Source of the DNA: Paralvinella palmiformis
Taxonomy: Eukaryota > Annelida > Polychaeta > Terebellida > Alvinellidae
Length of the DNA stretch: 64,000 bases
Assembly (NCBI GenBank): GCA_025642065.1
Contig: JAODUP010000095.1
Span: 446,001-510,000 of the forward strand
Reading direction: 5' to 3'
Translations under genes and position numbers: made by a program
Shown here: positions 1 to 12,595 of the stretch, one piece after another
Layout: every line of letters begins with the position of its first letter
Numbering within the stretch: position 1 is the stretch's first letter
Notes under the pieces: generated by a model
Databases searched by the model: none
What the model saw: the letters and a program-made list of their open reading frames with translations, nothing else
Told to the model about the DNA's origin: nothing

Positions 1-1083
1 TCAAAATATGTCGTCTTCTCTGATTAATGATATTAAAATATTAAGATATATCATTTGTTGGGTTAATGACCAACGAATCTATCCCTTTGTTATTTAGACG
101 TAAGTCAAACATGTGGGGGTGGGTGGATATGGGCACAGAAAAAAAAACTCAACAAAGAATGTAAACAAGACTCAATAATATAAGCAAGTAAGGATAATGT
201 CAAAGTTTTAACAAACTTGAGGTATACTATCTTTGAGCAGTTATCAAACCGTTAACAATTCATGCTCTCCCATAATCCGATGATTTCCCGTATTGGTTAT
301 AGACTTTGGCTGCCATTACACTAGTTGCCATCGTGAATATTTATATATTGGTCACCTTTTGGAAGATCTAACCACAGGATGAAGGAATGCATGTTTCAGA
401 TGATCCACTTCATGTCAAAGAGATCGCCATCTCACAGAAGCCATTTACATCAGAAGCGATCACGCCACCAAATAAAAACCAGAACATTTCACAAAGATCA
501 ACACGTCATGCAGAACCTGAACCGTGATGGCTTGATTAACGGTTGTTTGCCGGAAGTGATCAAGTTAATATCATCGGTTCTTTTTTACTTCTTCAATTCT
601 AAATCGCTTAGTTTCGTATGTATTTAGTATTACAGTGGTTCTGACCTGCAAGTGGGAATATTTGGTCAACAAGTTTTTATGTCTGATCTAGCCCATCATT
701 AATGTGATCGTTCTAGCATGTAAATGGAGGGTTTAACAAACACATAACAGCTGTCGAGGGCAGGACACCATAAAGTCGGAACTATCCAATGTTGATTATG
801 GTACAGCTGACATATCATAGTGGCAGGCATGATGAGCACCATGGCCAAAAGCATTGACATATATAAGGCAATGGCACAAAGTATTGTCTCTTATATGTGT
901 GTATATATACAACAAACAAACAAACAAACAAACAAACAAACAAACAAACAAACAAAAAAACAACAACGACATTAACACACATCTCAGAACTACGCTCTTG
1001 CCACAATCTCCAGTCATGCCTAATGTTCCTCCGCGATCGGCGATACCAGCTCCCTGACGTGTGTCACGACGCTGGTCACGAGA
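1..1083. other. 3' flank of ninjurin
   Basis: Non-coding apart from the CAAA repeat. This should hold the ninjurin 3' UTR, but no AATAAA or ATTAAA on the minus strand is visible, so the poly(A) site may use a variant signal or lie beyond the window. Confidence 0.5.
910..956. repeat. (CAAA)n microsatellite near the ninjurin 3' end
   Basis: About eleven ACAA tetranucleotides lie roughly 130 bp past the ninjurin stop codon and so probably within the 3' UTR (as UUUG on the mRNA). Confidence 0.9.
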
Positions 1084-1983
1084 TCACCGGTGTGTTCCGT
1101 TTCCGGTGTGGAAGCTGTCGGTGTTGATGACGGTGCCGTATTTGCCGCCCGAGATGCCGAATGTTGTGATAAAGACATTCATCAACATGATGAAGTAAAG
1201 AAGATAGGTGGCCATGTGCTGCCAGAAGGACACCTTTCGGAAGGTGATACGCTCCTGACGATCTTCGTGCTGTTCCTTGATGAAGAAGGCATGATGTTGC
1301 TGAGCTTCGGCCAGTTTCTGTTCGGCCTCCGCCTCTTCCTTCTCCCGCAAGGCGGAGCTCAGCTCGTCACGTGCCTTGGTCAACTCCTCTTCTAGATCCG
1401 GATTTCCCGGTGACCTCTTCAGGGCGTCCTCGACGACCTTGACGTAGTTATTAGCCCGGACGATCTTCACGTCGGCGTCAGCTACCTTAACTCGAGCCAC
1501 TTCGATGTTACTGTCGGCTCGCTCGAGATCGATCAGTGTCTCGACTCGCGGCTCGGCTGGCCACTCACAGCAGCCAGCCGTGTCTTCATCGTCATGATGA
1601 CCCGCTCCTGAATGTGACCTCTGTAGCGGCTCGCGGCCTCCCGTCGCCGAGCCGACGCTGAGATAGATGCCATTCCTCTTTGGCCACTGACAAGGACGAC
1701 AGCAACAGAAGAGACAGCTGAGGATGTCATAACACCAGCCTCCTCGTGTCGAAGCCTGATAGTAATGTAGATTGCCGATATAAATAATAATCATACCGAC
1801 GAAGATCTCCAGCGATATGCACGCTATCAATAAGGTGAGCACGAACTCATAGAAACGATGGCCCATACGACCTATATCTAGTAAGAGCTTCAATTCTGTT
1901 ATCTGAGTCAGCGACAGGATGGTAACTAGGGCGCCCTGAGCTTTGGTCTCTGATTGTTCAAGTTCCGAGTGTCGAGCCAAGAG
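1084..1983 (-). CDS. Ninj: Ninjurin-family protein, terminal coding exon (both TM helices)
   Basis: This exon encodes the last 299 residues of a ninjurin homologue. Ninjurins are small two-pass plasma-membrane proteins known for cell adhesion and, for NINJ1, for oligomerising to rupture the membrane in lytic cell death. Seen here: a polar, amphipathic stretch (exon residues 5-40, including TKAQGALVTILSLTQITELK), TM1 at about 47-70 (FYEFVLTLLIACISLEIFVG...), a cysteine cluster at 84-98 (CCCRPC), a charged coiled-coil-like stretch at about 146-250, and TM2 at about 255-278 ending NVFITTFGISGG, then a short tail and TGA. The residues around both TM helices match the ninjurin pattern. The inter-helix loop (about 185 residues) is far longer than the short loop of typical ninjurins. 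The exon starts at 1983 because TTTCATTCCATTGGCAG is a clear acceptor and the phase-0 join to the 2539-2612 exon keeps the frame. No AATAAA or ATTAAA is visible downstream to the window edge. Confidence 0.88.
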   Translation of the reverse strand, partial: LLARHSELEQSETKAQGALVTILSLTQITELKLLLDIGRMGHRFYEFVLTLLIACISLEIFVGMIIIYIGNLHYYQASTRGGWCYDILSCLFCCCRPCQWPKRNGIYLSVGSATGGREPLQRSHSGAGHHDDEDTAGCCEWPAEPRVETLIDLERADSNIEVARVKVADADVKIVRANNYVKVVEDALKRSPGNPDLEEELTKARDELSSALREKEEAEAEQKLAEAQQHHAFFIKEQHEDRQERITFRKVSFWQHMATYLLYFIMLMNVFITTFGISGGKYGTVINTDSFHTGNGTHR

Positions 1984-2538
1984 CTGCCAATGGAATGAAA
2001 ATAGTTCATGTCAGACTGTGACTGGAAGTGGCACTCTATATGCAATTACATGTAGTACCGATGGTGCTATTCATTGGAAATTACATATGGCATTAAATAG
2101 GACACATATAAATGCCAATAAAATATTGTTTATATCCAGCCATTTACCCATAACATGTCTTATCCCAAGGTTTATAGATTAAACCTTCCGTTATTTTTCG
2201 CATTAAATACAACACTAAACATGGTAGAGATTGTCCTAGTTATTATGGTTGTTGGATATGATATTTTATAGATATTAATATTATATTTGGCATTTAATGT
2301 GACATTAAATAATGTTAGATATGAGATTGTGTTACGAAATTTGATATCGCATGTCGTAGTGTTGAAGGCATTTAACGTGAGATTAAATTTCTTGAGGCAT
2401 ATATCTAGTAAGCTCAATATTACGTGAGGATATAGTTTAAAAAGGCATAACATACTTGAGTAGGATTCAGCTTTATATAAGATATATTACGTTAGAGTAG
2501 ACTATCTGTGTACTCTAGTTTGATGAGGGATTACTTAC

Positions 2539-2612
2539 CTCTTTCACCTTAGCTCTCCCACTCTCTGCCATCCTCGCTATAGCCTGCGCCATATGGGGGG
2601 TGCTCCAAGTGT
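2539..2612 (-). CDS. Ninj: Ninjurin-family protein, internal shared exon
   Basis: This 74-nt exon lies between a good acceptor (TTTTTGATTGCAG) and a consensus donor (GAG|GTAAGT). It enters in phase 1 and leaves in phase 0. Read in that phase it gives TWSTP, then HMAQAIARMAESGRAKVKE, and joins directly to LLARHSELEQ of the terminal exon. The other two incoming frames hit stops. The peptide is a helical, Ala/Arg/Lys/Glu-rich segment immediately N-terminal to the conserved ninjurin helices, so it probably extends the extracellular amphipathic region that drives oligomerisation in this family. An internal ATG (the M of MAQ) could also start translation if a leader exon is non-coding. Its 5' phase decides which upstream exons can be first coding exons. 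Confidence 0.8.
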
Positions 2613-4975
2613 CTGCAATCAAAAATAAACAGATTCCCATTAACGACTAATTGTCTTATCATCAATCATCTCCGTAATCTTCTCCATCAAAACAAATCGC
2701 CAACCAATCAGCTCCGATAATGTATAAAAATCGATCCGTTATTGGTGAAGGTCATAGATATGTAAAAAGTACGCACAGACATAACTAGTGAATGAACAAA
2801 CCTCAATCATATTTATTTGTATATGTTCTTTACAAGTCATTTATCTAGCGAAGATCATGAATTTTTTATATGATTATAACTATATCGAGATGATGATGAA
2901 GATGATGATGATGATGCTGACTAAATATGTAAAAGCGTGCCATTTCTCGTTCTACTGTGATAATGAATTTCATATTTACAAGCAATTTTCACTGACTGAT
3001 AGCTAGGACTAACAAATAATGTTTTTAAAGATTTTATTGTTAGTGTTGTTAATTAATTGTTATTGTCACGTGATCTGCCGGATAGGACGACTTTAAAATA
3101 TGGCCGAGACGTTGTGGTATGAGATGGAAAGATTAAATTGGTGGTCATTTCTAGGCCTGTATCAAAATGTATGACCTGTGGGAATTAATCCGGACGTCAC
3201 ACCGCAAAGTACAACAGAAAGTTGTTGTCGCTGAAGATTACAAAAAGCTAAATCTTGTCATGATATAGAGGATGAATATTTATAAGGGAGCTCATCTGGG
3301 CTAAATACTGTTCATTCCCACCGCTAAATCGCCAGGTCAAGTCTAGTAGAGTCAACTAGTAGTGACATCTAGCGCCTATGGTAAGACCTGGATCTCGGCA
3401 TAATCCAGGAGAATATCCGCTACAGAATCAAGTCAATTGGCTGGCTAAGATTTGTGGATGATGTCAATCGGCTGCCAGTACACGATGGCTGCCAGACCCC
3501 TACCAGCTAACTGACGAAACCCAGGAAATCATTTCACGTCATCTATAAAAAGAGTTTTTCACTGTTTGCGTGTTGGTTTGTTTGTTGACATCCTATATTC
3601 ACACAAATAAAACTACTTTAAAGTTGATGAATTGTAAATAACAAAAACAAGAGAACTATGTTTATTTATCACGAAGAACAATTAGTGCAATAGTTCATGA
3701 CATGACAACGAGATGACAAAATAAATGAAAATAAATGATTGGAGATTATTAACAACAACAATCAAGAAATATACATAGAGTGAACATTGTCAATATGGTG
3801 TTACGTGTCTAAAATACTCCAAAGTAACATATCCCCCTTTGTCCCGTCTATTCTTAACGTCATTTAGTTCCCACTCGATCCATGCGAAGCAGCTATCGAC
3901 ATAAACCAGGCCCATGATATGGGGGGGGGGGAGGTTTTGGATGAAGATAGTGGTCAGTGTTATTGTGCCGAACACTAAGTAGCTCATCGATTTTAACCAG
4001 GAACCATTCTGGATATCTCCGAGCTCAACTTTAACACGGAAGCCATTTGTTAGGAGGTGGGTGGAATATGTGTGTGTGAATGTGTGTGAATGTGTGTGTC
4101 TGGTGGGCGTATATATATATATATATATAATTATATACGTGCGTGCGTGCGTGTGTGCGTGTGCGTGTACGTAGGTGTGTGCGTGTGTGCGTGCGTGTAT
4201 CGGTGGAAGGTGTCGGGATGAATGATGAAACTCGCCTATGACTATGGTGATGATTATAATAAGGTCAGAGGGTTCAGTCGAGACGTAGGGGTAGCAAGTG
4301 GTGATGTCTGATAAGATGCTCTGTCTGGATTGGGAAGGTTGACCTGGGAAATAGAGGTCATTTAAGATGATCTGCTTCAGATGATAATAAAGTAGTGCTG
4401 AGGCGTAGTGATGATCAATGATGATTTGTATGGATTAAAAATAAAAATCTGAACTAAATCACAATAATCAACCTTGAGGTGTTGTCCTCTCTATAATTGG
4501 GTAATCACTGACAGTTTTGTGTTGATGTTGACATAAAAAACTTGTTGACCAATCAGCGGACTATAGTCCTCCCTAGTTCAACCCAACATTGCATATCTAC
4601 TTGTGACTTCTTCTGAATAGAAGACAATCAAGAAGAAGACCTTGTCTGTCCTCTACGAGACGATTAAGGTGGGAACATGTCTGAACACGGGAAAATATTT
4701 TAAAGTCGGCTACGCGTAATTCCTTTCTATCCCCGCTGATTGCTCACCACGAAGCCACCATCACTACGCTACACCAAAACTACAAAATATCGACTTAGAT
4801 GGTACGTCTGTGGCGTGCCTGATGAGAATGCTGAACCATCCGATCGAGCAAAGACGCACCATGACTAATATCGTGACAGTGAAGTAAACGAGGCCATCAG
4901 AAATCATCACAAAGTCCAATTACTTATTTAACTCGCCATCGTACTACGGCTGAACCCTGGTCTACCGAGCTACTA

Positions 4976-5290
4976 ATGTGCCGATCTTATTGGTCTAAGG
5001 ATGTCGGATTGGTCAATATATACCGATATACAAACCTCTTGAGGTCTACAGCGGTGAAGATTAGACCAGAAATTAAGGCACAAACATGTGTCCAAGGCTC
5101 AGTTCATAAATCCGCAGCACGTAATTATCTAAAGAGCAAATGTCTTAGATATTATACGGTAACAATATTGGCTTCCTATAGGTTTTGGATCACCAAATCA
5201 GATTTTCTTTCACACGTTCAGTGTACTCACTGGAACAGTACGACCGCATCTGAGGGATTTGATCCAAAAGTATATATTAGTGAGGTATAA
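4976..5290 (+). other. Open frame of 104 codons, unknown
   Basis: ATG at 4976 opens MCRSYWSKDVGLVNIYRYTN and continues 104 codons in AT-rich DNA, where a frame of this length is somewhat unusual. No domain, splice site or promoter is evident, and it lies in the intron upstream of the ninjurin shared exon. It may be a fragment of an old mobile element. Confidence 0.15.
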
Positions 5291-8064
5291 AAACGATATA
5301 AAAAAACACACAATAATATACGGCGAGAAATCTTTCCGAACATCAGCTACCAGAATGTGAAATAAGTTGCTTAATCATATTAAATTTGCAGCAAGTAAAG
5401 AAATATTTTGTAATGTTATTTAAATTAGCCTATTGTTAATAACTATTACCTACCGCATTTATACATAAAATATATTTCCGTTATGCGAGCCAGAATATGT
5501 TTGAAATGTGTTTTAAATTAGAGTTGAATAAGATGTCACATAAAATACTATTATTGTATATTATTAGAACAGTATGGCTTATACAGCTGGATTTGATCAA
5601 GTCATAATATAGGTGTATGCTAATATAAATTACCTTTAATGAAGGAAGTTTGCCATAGAATCATGTTATTGTTTACATTAATAAATATTCAAACTGCAGT
5701 GGAAAGTAAATGATTCAATGATAGTTATTAATGATAACTCTACAATAAACATATATTAACAACCAATACGACAACAAAAATATAATTATCGAAGGTAATA
5801 TTATCCCAAATAACAGCGAATTACCTAAAACAACTGATCAAAAAAAATAGTCTTATAGAAAACAACATTATCAACGTCAGAACAACCACAAAAGGCAAAT
5901 TTACAGACCGTAATTACATAGAGCTATCTCCATGGTAACATGACTCATATCGTAACTAGGACGTTTATCATCAGCTTCCTATATAACAACATCACGTGAT
6001 GAATATTCCTCACGACAGCCATATTTATCATTATAACAGTCTCCATTACTACTTCATTACAACGTTAGCGGATTCTACTTAATGATTCCTTGTTGTCATG
6101 ACTCTATATTGTTGTTATCAATATTTATTATATTTGACACTTGACACTGACAGGTAGCTACGTGTTAGATACAATGTCATCATTGGGATTATGATCTAGG
6201 AGATAGTGTTGGCTCAGTGGTAAAAAGTAGATTAAACTCAGATTTTAAACAAATAACACTTTGTCAAATATAACATATCATTGACTGGTGAAAATAACAT
6301 CGTTATTAATTGATTGACGTAATGTTATCATTGATTGGTAGATAAAGATCATCATTTACTAACAATTATAACATCATTTATTGATAAAAATAACACCATT
6401 ATCAACATCACTCATGACTGACTGATATAAAATGAACTTTGATTAACAGACATAACACCAACATTGCTTGATATAACATCATCGGTGACTGACATACATA
6501 ATGTCATAGTTGATTGACTTATGGTTTTGTTTACAATATAATTAGATCAAGTCACAGATTTAGCGTTCCTAATAATTACTGTCTCCCGATAAAAAAAGCA
6601 CTGAGGTGTTATTGAAGAAATATAAAATGTGATGTCAGAAATTAATAGATTTAACTGAATCTAATTCTTATTCATTGGATTGATTAACATAATTAATAAA
6701 TAAGATGATGTCAGCAATAAATCACGATATGTAGAAATTGACTTGATACATTGGAATACAATAAAGATAAATAGACACAGGTTGATGCTGAGTAAACGTG
6801 TTAGGCCATATGCTGGAGGGAGTTGTCATACCACAGTTATCTCTCTCTCTCTGTGTGTGTGTGTGGGGGGGGGTATGTGCGTGCGCGCGCGCGTATGTGT
6901 GTGCTAATTTGATGTGAAGATTACCAAACAGTATCAGTGTGCAGCAGACTAGAAGTATATTCATGAACTAATCAACAACCATCAATATTTATAGCTCTTT
7001 CCATGTTCTTGGAACACGATTCTTTTTGTGTTTGGATAGACACAAATCAAGATAACGCTTTAGGCAAATCTACAGACAACAGAGGGAAAGTGGGGGTGTA
7101 ATTCGTGTTAATGTCTACATTCATTACTACACATCACCCGTAAGTGAGTCACTAGATAGAGTCCTGATATTACAATAAAGAAAACGTGTGAGAACCAAAA
7201 TCATCGGTAAAATAAAATCTGCTGAGAACCATCTACAGGAAAGGCTGTCTGCTGAGTACCGATCCATGTTCTTAGAACTGAATGTCAGGTGAACATTTAT
7301 CACAATTTCCAATTTGTGAAGCCTTGACCTCTAACAGGAAGTGTGTATTCCCAGGTGAGACTGGTTCATTGCTGTGTCACGCGAATTGAACTAATTATGT
7401 AGAATGATTGAACAGGGAGACCGAGGCAAATAAAGGACAAGTAGGGACATTTAAGATAGACTTAAAGGGTGGATAAGGATGTCTCGTGAAAATGGAGACT
7501 ACAGAAATGAGGTCTGAAAGGTACAGTGATGAATTATAATCTAGGAGGTTCCCGGGTTGAATCCATAACCAATGTGATAATTCACGTGCTCTCTGATTTA
7601 CTCAACCACAAGTGAGTATTCCATCGGACAAGTTCCGGTGTTTTGGTTAAGGGCTCTAGGGCTGCCAATTATTAACGGTTAGCGACTATTTGGTAGAAAT
7701 GCGTTTTTTTAGTCCGAACAAACTAGGAAATTCTCACTCAGACCATCAGAGTTTGTTACCAACGATATATCAACAAACAAGAACTACAACAAACAATAAA
7801 TGTTACATCATACGTTAACATCTTTTATACACCCAAAGACGTGGTAAATAAACAGCTTCTTCTAGCAAGTGAAATGGAGTTGTCGTGACAAAAATCCACA
7901 AATGTCACGATAACCTCGCCTGACCCATCATTTGATGGCTTTGTCCTTCTTGGTTCTTCCATCCCAAGATGAAGAGACTAAAGCACCACCACTCAAGCTT
8001 CAATAATCTTCATCGTGGCGCATGATTTGTTTCCAGCAATCCAAATGCTAATCTGGGATGAGGC

Positions 8065-8171
8065 ATTCAGTACACACACACGCACGCACACACACACCAC
8101 ACGCACGCACGCACGCACGCACGCACGCATGCGTGTCATATCGCATGCATATACGCATGCATGCACACACG

Positions 8172-8258
<87 letters not shown>
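8065..8258. repeat. Compound (CACG)n-(AG)n microsatellite
   Basis: CA and GCAC repeats are followed by a long AG run (8174-8258). The long frames on both strands here are simple-repeat artefacts. Confidence 0.95.
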
Positions 8259-8260
<2 letters not shown>

Positions 8261-8653
8261 TCTCCCCCAGTCATTGTGTCGAATGACATAAAACTTGCCA
8301 TAAAGGCAACTTGCGGCGACAAGGGAATCATCTCGGTTGTCAATAACAATGGGCTCTCATCATCAGCCAGGGATATAGACGACGTGGTACTGATACCAAA
8401 AACGTCTCTGACAACACAAGATTAACGGAGTGTGTAAGGTTGGTGAGGAACGAAACGTGAAACTGGACGAATGGAATATTAGTTGTCTTGGTTTATGGGC
8501 AGCAAACGGCGTCAAGATAGGAACCAGGATATGGTGATGGACGAATGGTTCCTGGCAGCTGGTGGTTAATAGATCGTCCGCCAGGGGTCACTTAATAAAG
8601 TGGTCTATCCGATACGAGAAAATAATTATTGCCACGTGAGCTGCACGTGAGCT

Positions 8654-8688
8654 GTCCTTATATAGCATAAGATATTTAGATTAGTAGT

Positions 8689-8727
<39 letters not shown>

Positions 8728-8852
8728 CTTCCCCACCCACCCCTCTCTCTTTCTTTTTCTCTTTATCTCACTCTATCTATCTATCTATCTATTTATCTAT
8801 CTCACTCTCACTCTATCTGTCCTTATATAGCATAAGATATTTAGATTATTAG

Positions 8853-8900
<48 letters not shown>

Positions 8901-8990
8901 TACACACACACACACACACACTCACTCACTCACTCACTCACTCACTCACTCACTCTCTATCTATCTATCTATCTATCTATCCCCTCTCTC

Positions 8991-9064
<74 letters not shown>

Positions 9065-9199
9065 TTTGTGTGTGTGTCCATCCATCCATCTCTATCTATC
9101 TATATATTTATATTGATCACTATCTATAGATGTAACCGTTCATTTATCTAACTATCTACCTATCAATGATCGATCGATCCATTCATCTATCTATCTATA

Positions 9200-9234
<35 letters not shown>

Positions 9235-9235
9235 T
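8654..9235. repeat. Compound microsatellite tract with an internal duplication
   Basis: Runs of TC, TATC, CA, ACTC, TG and CTAT follow one another. The unique block CCTTATATAGCATAAGATAT with its flank occurs twice, near 8656 and 8820, so a roughly 164-bp segment was duplicated together with its TC run. Confidence 0.9.
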
Positions 9236-9812
9236 TCTATAATATTTCTACCTTACCCTTTAATGTACAATATCCCGCATCAGACTCGTTATCCTTGTCC
9301 TTATGACCTGCCATACTTTGTAACAGAATATACTGTTCTCTGTTACGTGGAGTTTCTGGTCTTCTCGTCTTTGACATATTAATGATAGCGAGCTGGTAAT
9401 GACACGTTCTAATATCCTAGTAATCTGTTATATATGTTTATGGGTTGCTCTGTAATATCAAACATTTTCCTAACCGATTGTCAACCAAACACAGCCAGGT
9501 TCATCATCCGCTACATATAAGCTCTAACATGGATATAAATTAGTAATATCCAGGATCTATATGTTGTCGGCAATAATACATTTAGTCACGCAGCACGTTA
9601 TATTGCGCGGAAATATTTTCCTATTCCGTTTATAATCCAATCGTTGGAAGGTAATACCCGTCGCCGGATAGTTAGATTCGGGATCCGCTCTCGACAGAGA
9701 TTTAGCTGTGACTGAACCAGTGCTATACCGGATCACACGAGGCTAGTAGCTTCTGGCCAACATCACGAAGTTGATCCCGGAATAGAGAGACCTCCACTCG
9801 AACTACACTCAC

Positions 9813-10203
9813 CGACTAGTTGTGGTTTGTAGGCCAGTATATCTCCGGCTCGCTGTGTTGATGCACTGTTGTTGTTCCTGGCTGGGGAATCGTGCCCCCT
9901 CGTCCAGGGAATCCAGCCTGCGGGTAGCGAGTCGTAAAGCCGGCAAACGTGTCCCAAGTCAGACCAAGTCAGTAATTCGATGACAGACCGCCGTCCCTCG
10001 CTTGGTCTCAAACGGGACAAAGGAGAATACCGAAGACTTGGCCAAGACTTCAGTCGTAAACTGACTGACCAAGTTGGCATCTGGCTGCCAAAGGAAGTGA
10101 CTTGTCTGTTCTGTTTGTCAGAATTGCCCCCGGATTTGTCAACGATTTGCGGTGGATTCGTGATGTGTTTGCCTTCTCTAGCAAATACCACTTGTCGTTC
10201 CAT
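9813..10203 (-). CDS. Candidate alternative first exon of ninjurin, 130 codons (longest N terminus)
   Basis: An ATG at 10203 opens a frame of 130 codons plus one base that ends at the donor GTCG|GTGAGT. It is phase 1, so it joins in frame to the shared 74-nt exon, giving a junction D and then TWSTP. The encoded N terminus begins MERQVVFAREGKHITN and ends GDILAYKPQLV. It is rich in Ser, Arg, Pro and Asn, has no signal peptide or TM helix, and I recognise no domain. The predicted isoform would be about 454 residues. This is the first exon nearest to the body of the gene. A 79-codon ORF (9980-10219) is open on the opposite strand; I judge it a shadow because it lacks a good donor. The donor is slightly weaker than in the other first exons. 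Confidence 0.5.
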
Positions 10204-11593
10204 CTCTTCGAGAATGTAAATATTTGAGGAATCGATTACTCATTTGGACGTATTGGAAAGAAAGCAATGAGGTTAACCCTTGACAGGTTAGCCTAATCGA
10301 GAGACAAGTTATCCTTAATGCAGGTTACAGCGGGTTGGGTATAAGATGCAGTTTACATCACATCACCCCAATCATCGCAATGTGTTTGTTACATAACAAT
10401 AAATGCTAATATTCCGGAATTGTTTTTAAATCAAAGAAAGAAAAAAGGCATTACATTTTAACAAGGTATTACTCAGTATATAGTGATTTAGGGTCATTTA
10501 CATAACATTTTCAATAGCATACATTAGCGTAGCTGGGGAGGGGTAAGACAAGAATGTACGCTTCTGAAATTTTGAGAATCCCCCTGCAAAAAGTGCTCAT
10601 CAATCGCTCGCTCATCAGTTCTCACACCACTAGACAGATAATGATCTTCAAAATGACTACATTGCAGCCATCTTTCTAATATTATTAATAATAGACAGAA
10701 AGTGCTGGCAGTTTTTTTTTAGCAAAACAACTTTGAGACATTTACATTTGTACACTTTGAAAGTATAAGGGAGGATCTCAAAAAAGGCATCCGTTTTAAA
10801 TACTCAAATAATATCATACTTTTTTACGGGATTGACATGAAATTGACATAACACTGTCAATGTTAGATTCTAGATATGTGAATACTAACAGGAGTACTAA
10901 CAGCGGTTAGTCTTCGCTCTATATTGACCAAGTCTAGGATGAGTTCGTGCTGAGTAAACATAAAACAAACAAACAAAACGGAAATAGGCTGAGACCCAGA
11001 AGACGCAGAGGAAAAGCCTATTTCTGGGTACGGTCGTCAATATTGTGTCAGGACACAAATGTAAATATGGGACATGTGTCAATATGGCCACTAGATCAGT
11101 ACAACTATTAACCAACTAATTGGTAACATGACTCTCGACAAAAATAAAGTTGATTGATGCCCAATTACAATCGATATTACCAAGGTTGGATTTATTAAAA
11201 AAACACAATTCACTGAACACAATAAAATGAAAGCTTGAAGTAATCAAAGAAACGAAAAGTTGATCATTGTATTTAGTTCTTGCTACAACTCGGTACGTCT
11301 GGTGGTTTCCCGTGATTGTTGTTACTATGGATAATAAATACGCAACACTTGCTATTCGTAAACCAAAAGGCAACAAGAAAGCTAATTTAGTGAGTAATGA
11401 ATGATTGTTGTTCTGTCAGTAGCTCGTAACCGACTCCATTCCCTACAGAATACAGTATGACGAAGGCCTCAAATTAGTTGGGCCCCTTAACTGGCTACAG
11501 ATCTATAATCGTGTAGATCCTATCTGTGCTTGTGTTAGTCTAACCGTCAACTCTCTTAAAACCGGAAACAAACCGCTGAACTGAAAATACTCA

Positions 11594-12214
11594 AAACGTA
11601 CCGAATCAGCTGATCTATGGTGAGGAACGTACCCAATCAGTTTATCTATAATGAGGAACGTACCCAATCAGTTGATCTATGGTGAGGAACTTACCCAATC
11701 AGTTGACCTTTGGTGAAGAATGTACCCAATCAGCTGATCTGTGGTGAAGAATGTACCCAATCAGTTGATCTATAATGAGGAACGTACCCAATCAGCTGAT
11801 CTATGGTGAGGAACCTACCCAATCAGTTGATCTATAATGAGGAACGTACCCAATCAGCTGATATATGGTGAGGAACGTACCCAATCAGTTGATCTATAAT
11901 GAGGAACGTACCCAATCAGCTGATATATGGTGAGGAACGTACCCAATCAGTTGATCTATGGTGAAGAATGTACCCAATCAGTTGATCTATAATGAGGAAC
12001 GTACCCAATCAGTTGATCTATGGTGAAGAATGTACCCAATCAGTTGATCTATAATGAGGAACGTACCCAATCAGTTGATCTATGGTGAAGAATGTACCCA
12101 ATCAGTTGATCTATAATGAGGAACTTACCCAATCAGTTGATCTATGGTGAGGAACGTACCCAATCAGTTGATCTATAATGAGGAACGTACCCAATCAGTT
12201 GATCTATGGTGAGC
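11594..12214. repeat. 31-bp minisatellite, about 20 copies, partly dimeric
   Basis: The unit is roughly GTACCCAATCAGTTGATCTA plus TGGTGAGGAAC (31 bp). Two variants, one with CTATGGTGAG or GAAG and one with CTATAATGAG, alternate over most of the array from about the sixth unit, so it is evolving as a 62-bp dimer. Several units carry CAGCTG instead of CAGTTG. Confidence 0.95.
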
Positions 12215-12401
12215 AAGCAGGGAATTGAAGAGAATGTCCATATACTGAACTGAAGTAGAACCCGGATGATTGATGATTATTAGTTGTTTGTATGTAAAAG
12301 TAGTTATTTGGTGGAAAATAAAATAATAACGTAAACTTTAAAATATAGAAATGAATCATCTTCTGAAACCATTGGTTGTCTGCTCAAAGGACAAAGTTTG
12401 C

Positions 12402-12470
12402 ACTAGGTGTACTAGGTGTACCAGGTGTACCAGGTGTGCTAGGTGTACTAGGTGTACCAGGTGTGCTAGG
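12402..12470. repeat. 10-bp tandem repeat (AGGTGTACYA)
   Basis: About seven copies of a 10-bp unit, with C/T and A/G variants, sit immediately before a SINE-like 3' end. Confidence 0.85.
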
Positions 12471-12474
12471 TGCG

Positions 12475-12540
12475 CCACATAACTCGATTCCCTTCAAGGA
12501 AATTGGCGCTATAGAAGTTTGTTATTATTATTATTAATGT
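12475..12540 (+). mobile_element. SINE/LINE 3'-end fragment with (ATT)n tail
   Basis: The sequence AATTGGCGCTATAGAAGTTT followed by TTATTATTATTATTA has the form of a short retroposon 3' end common in invertebrate genomes, a GCGCTATA-type stem followed by an ATT tail. The 5' part is not recognisable. Confidence 0.45.
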
Positions 12541-12595
12541 TATAAGTATTTAATTATAAGCTCAAAAATATAGAATAACGAGTATTACTAATTAC

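Larger units (their letters stand above)
2613..9812. other. Large ninjurin intron, proximal part
   Basis: No convincing exon. It contains TG/TA/GC simple repeats at about 4054-4200, a TC-TG-G tract at 6840-6900, the microsatellites near 8.1-9.2 kb, and an unexplained 104-codon frame at 4976. Otherwise AT-rich unique sequence. Confidence 0.5.

Noticed and set aside
1090..1395. Plus-strand frame of 101 codons.
   Set aside because: Antisense shadow of the ninjurin terminal exon.
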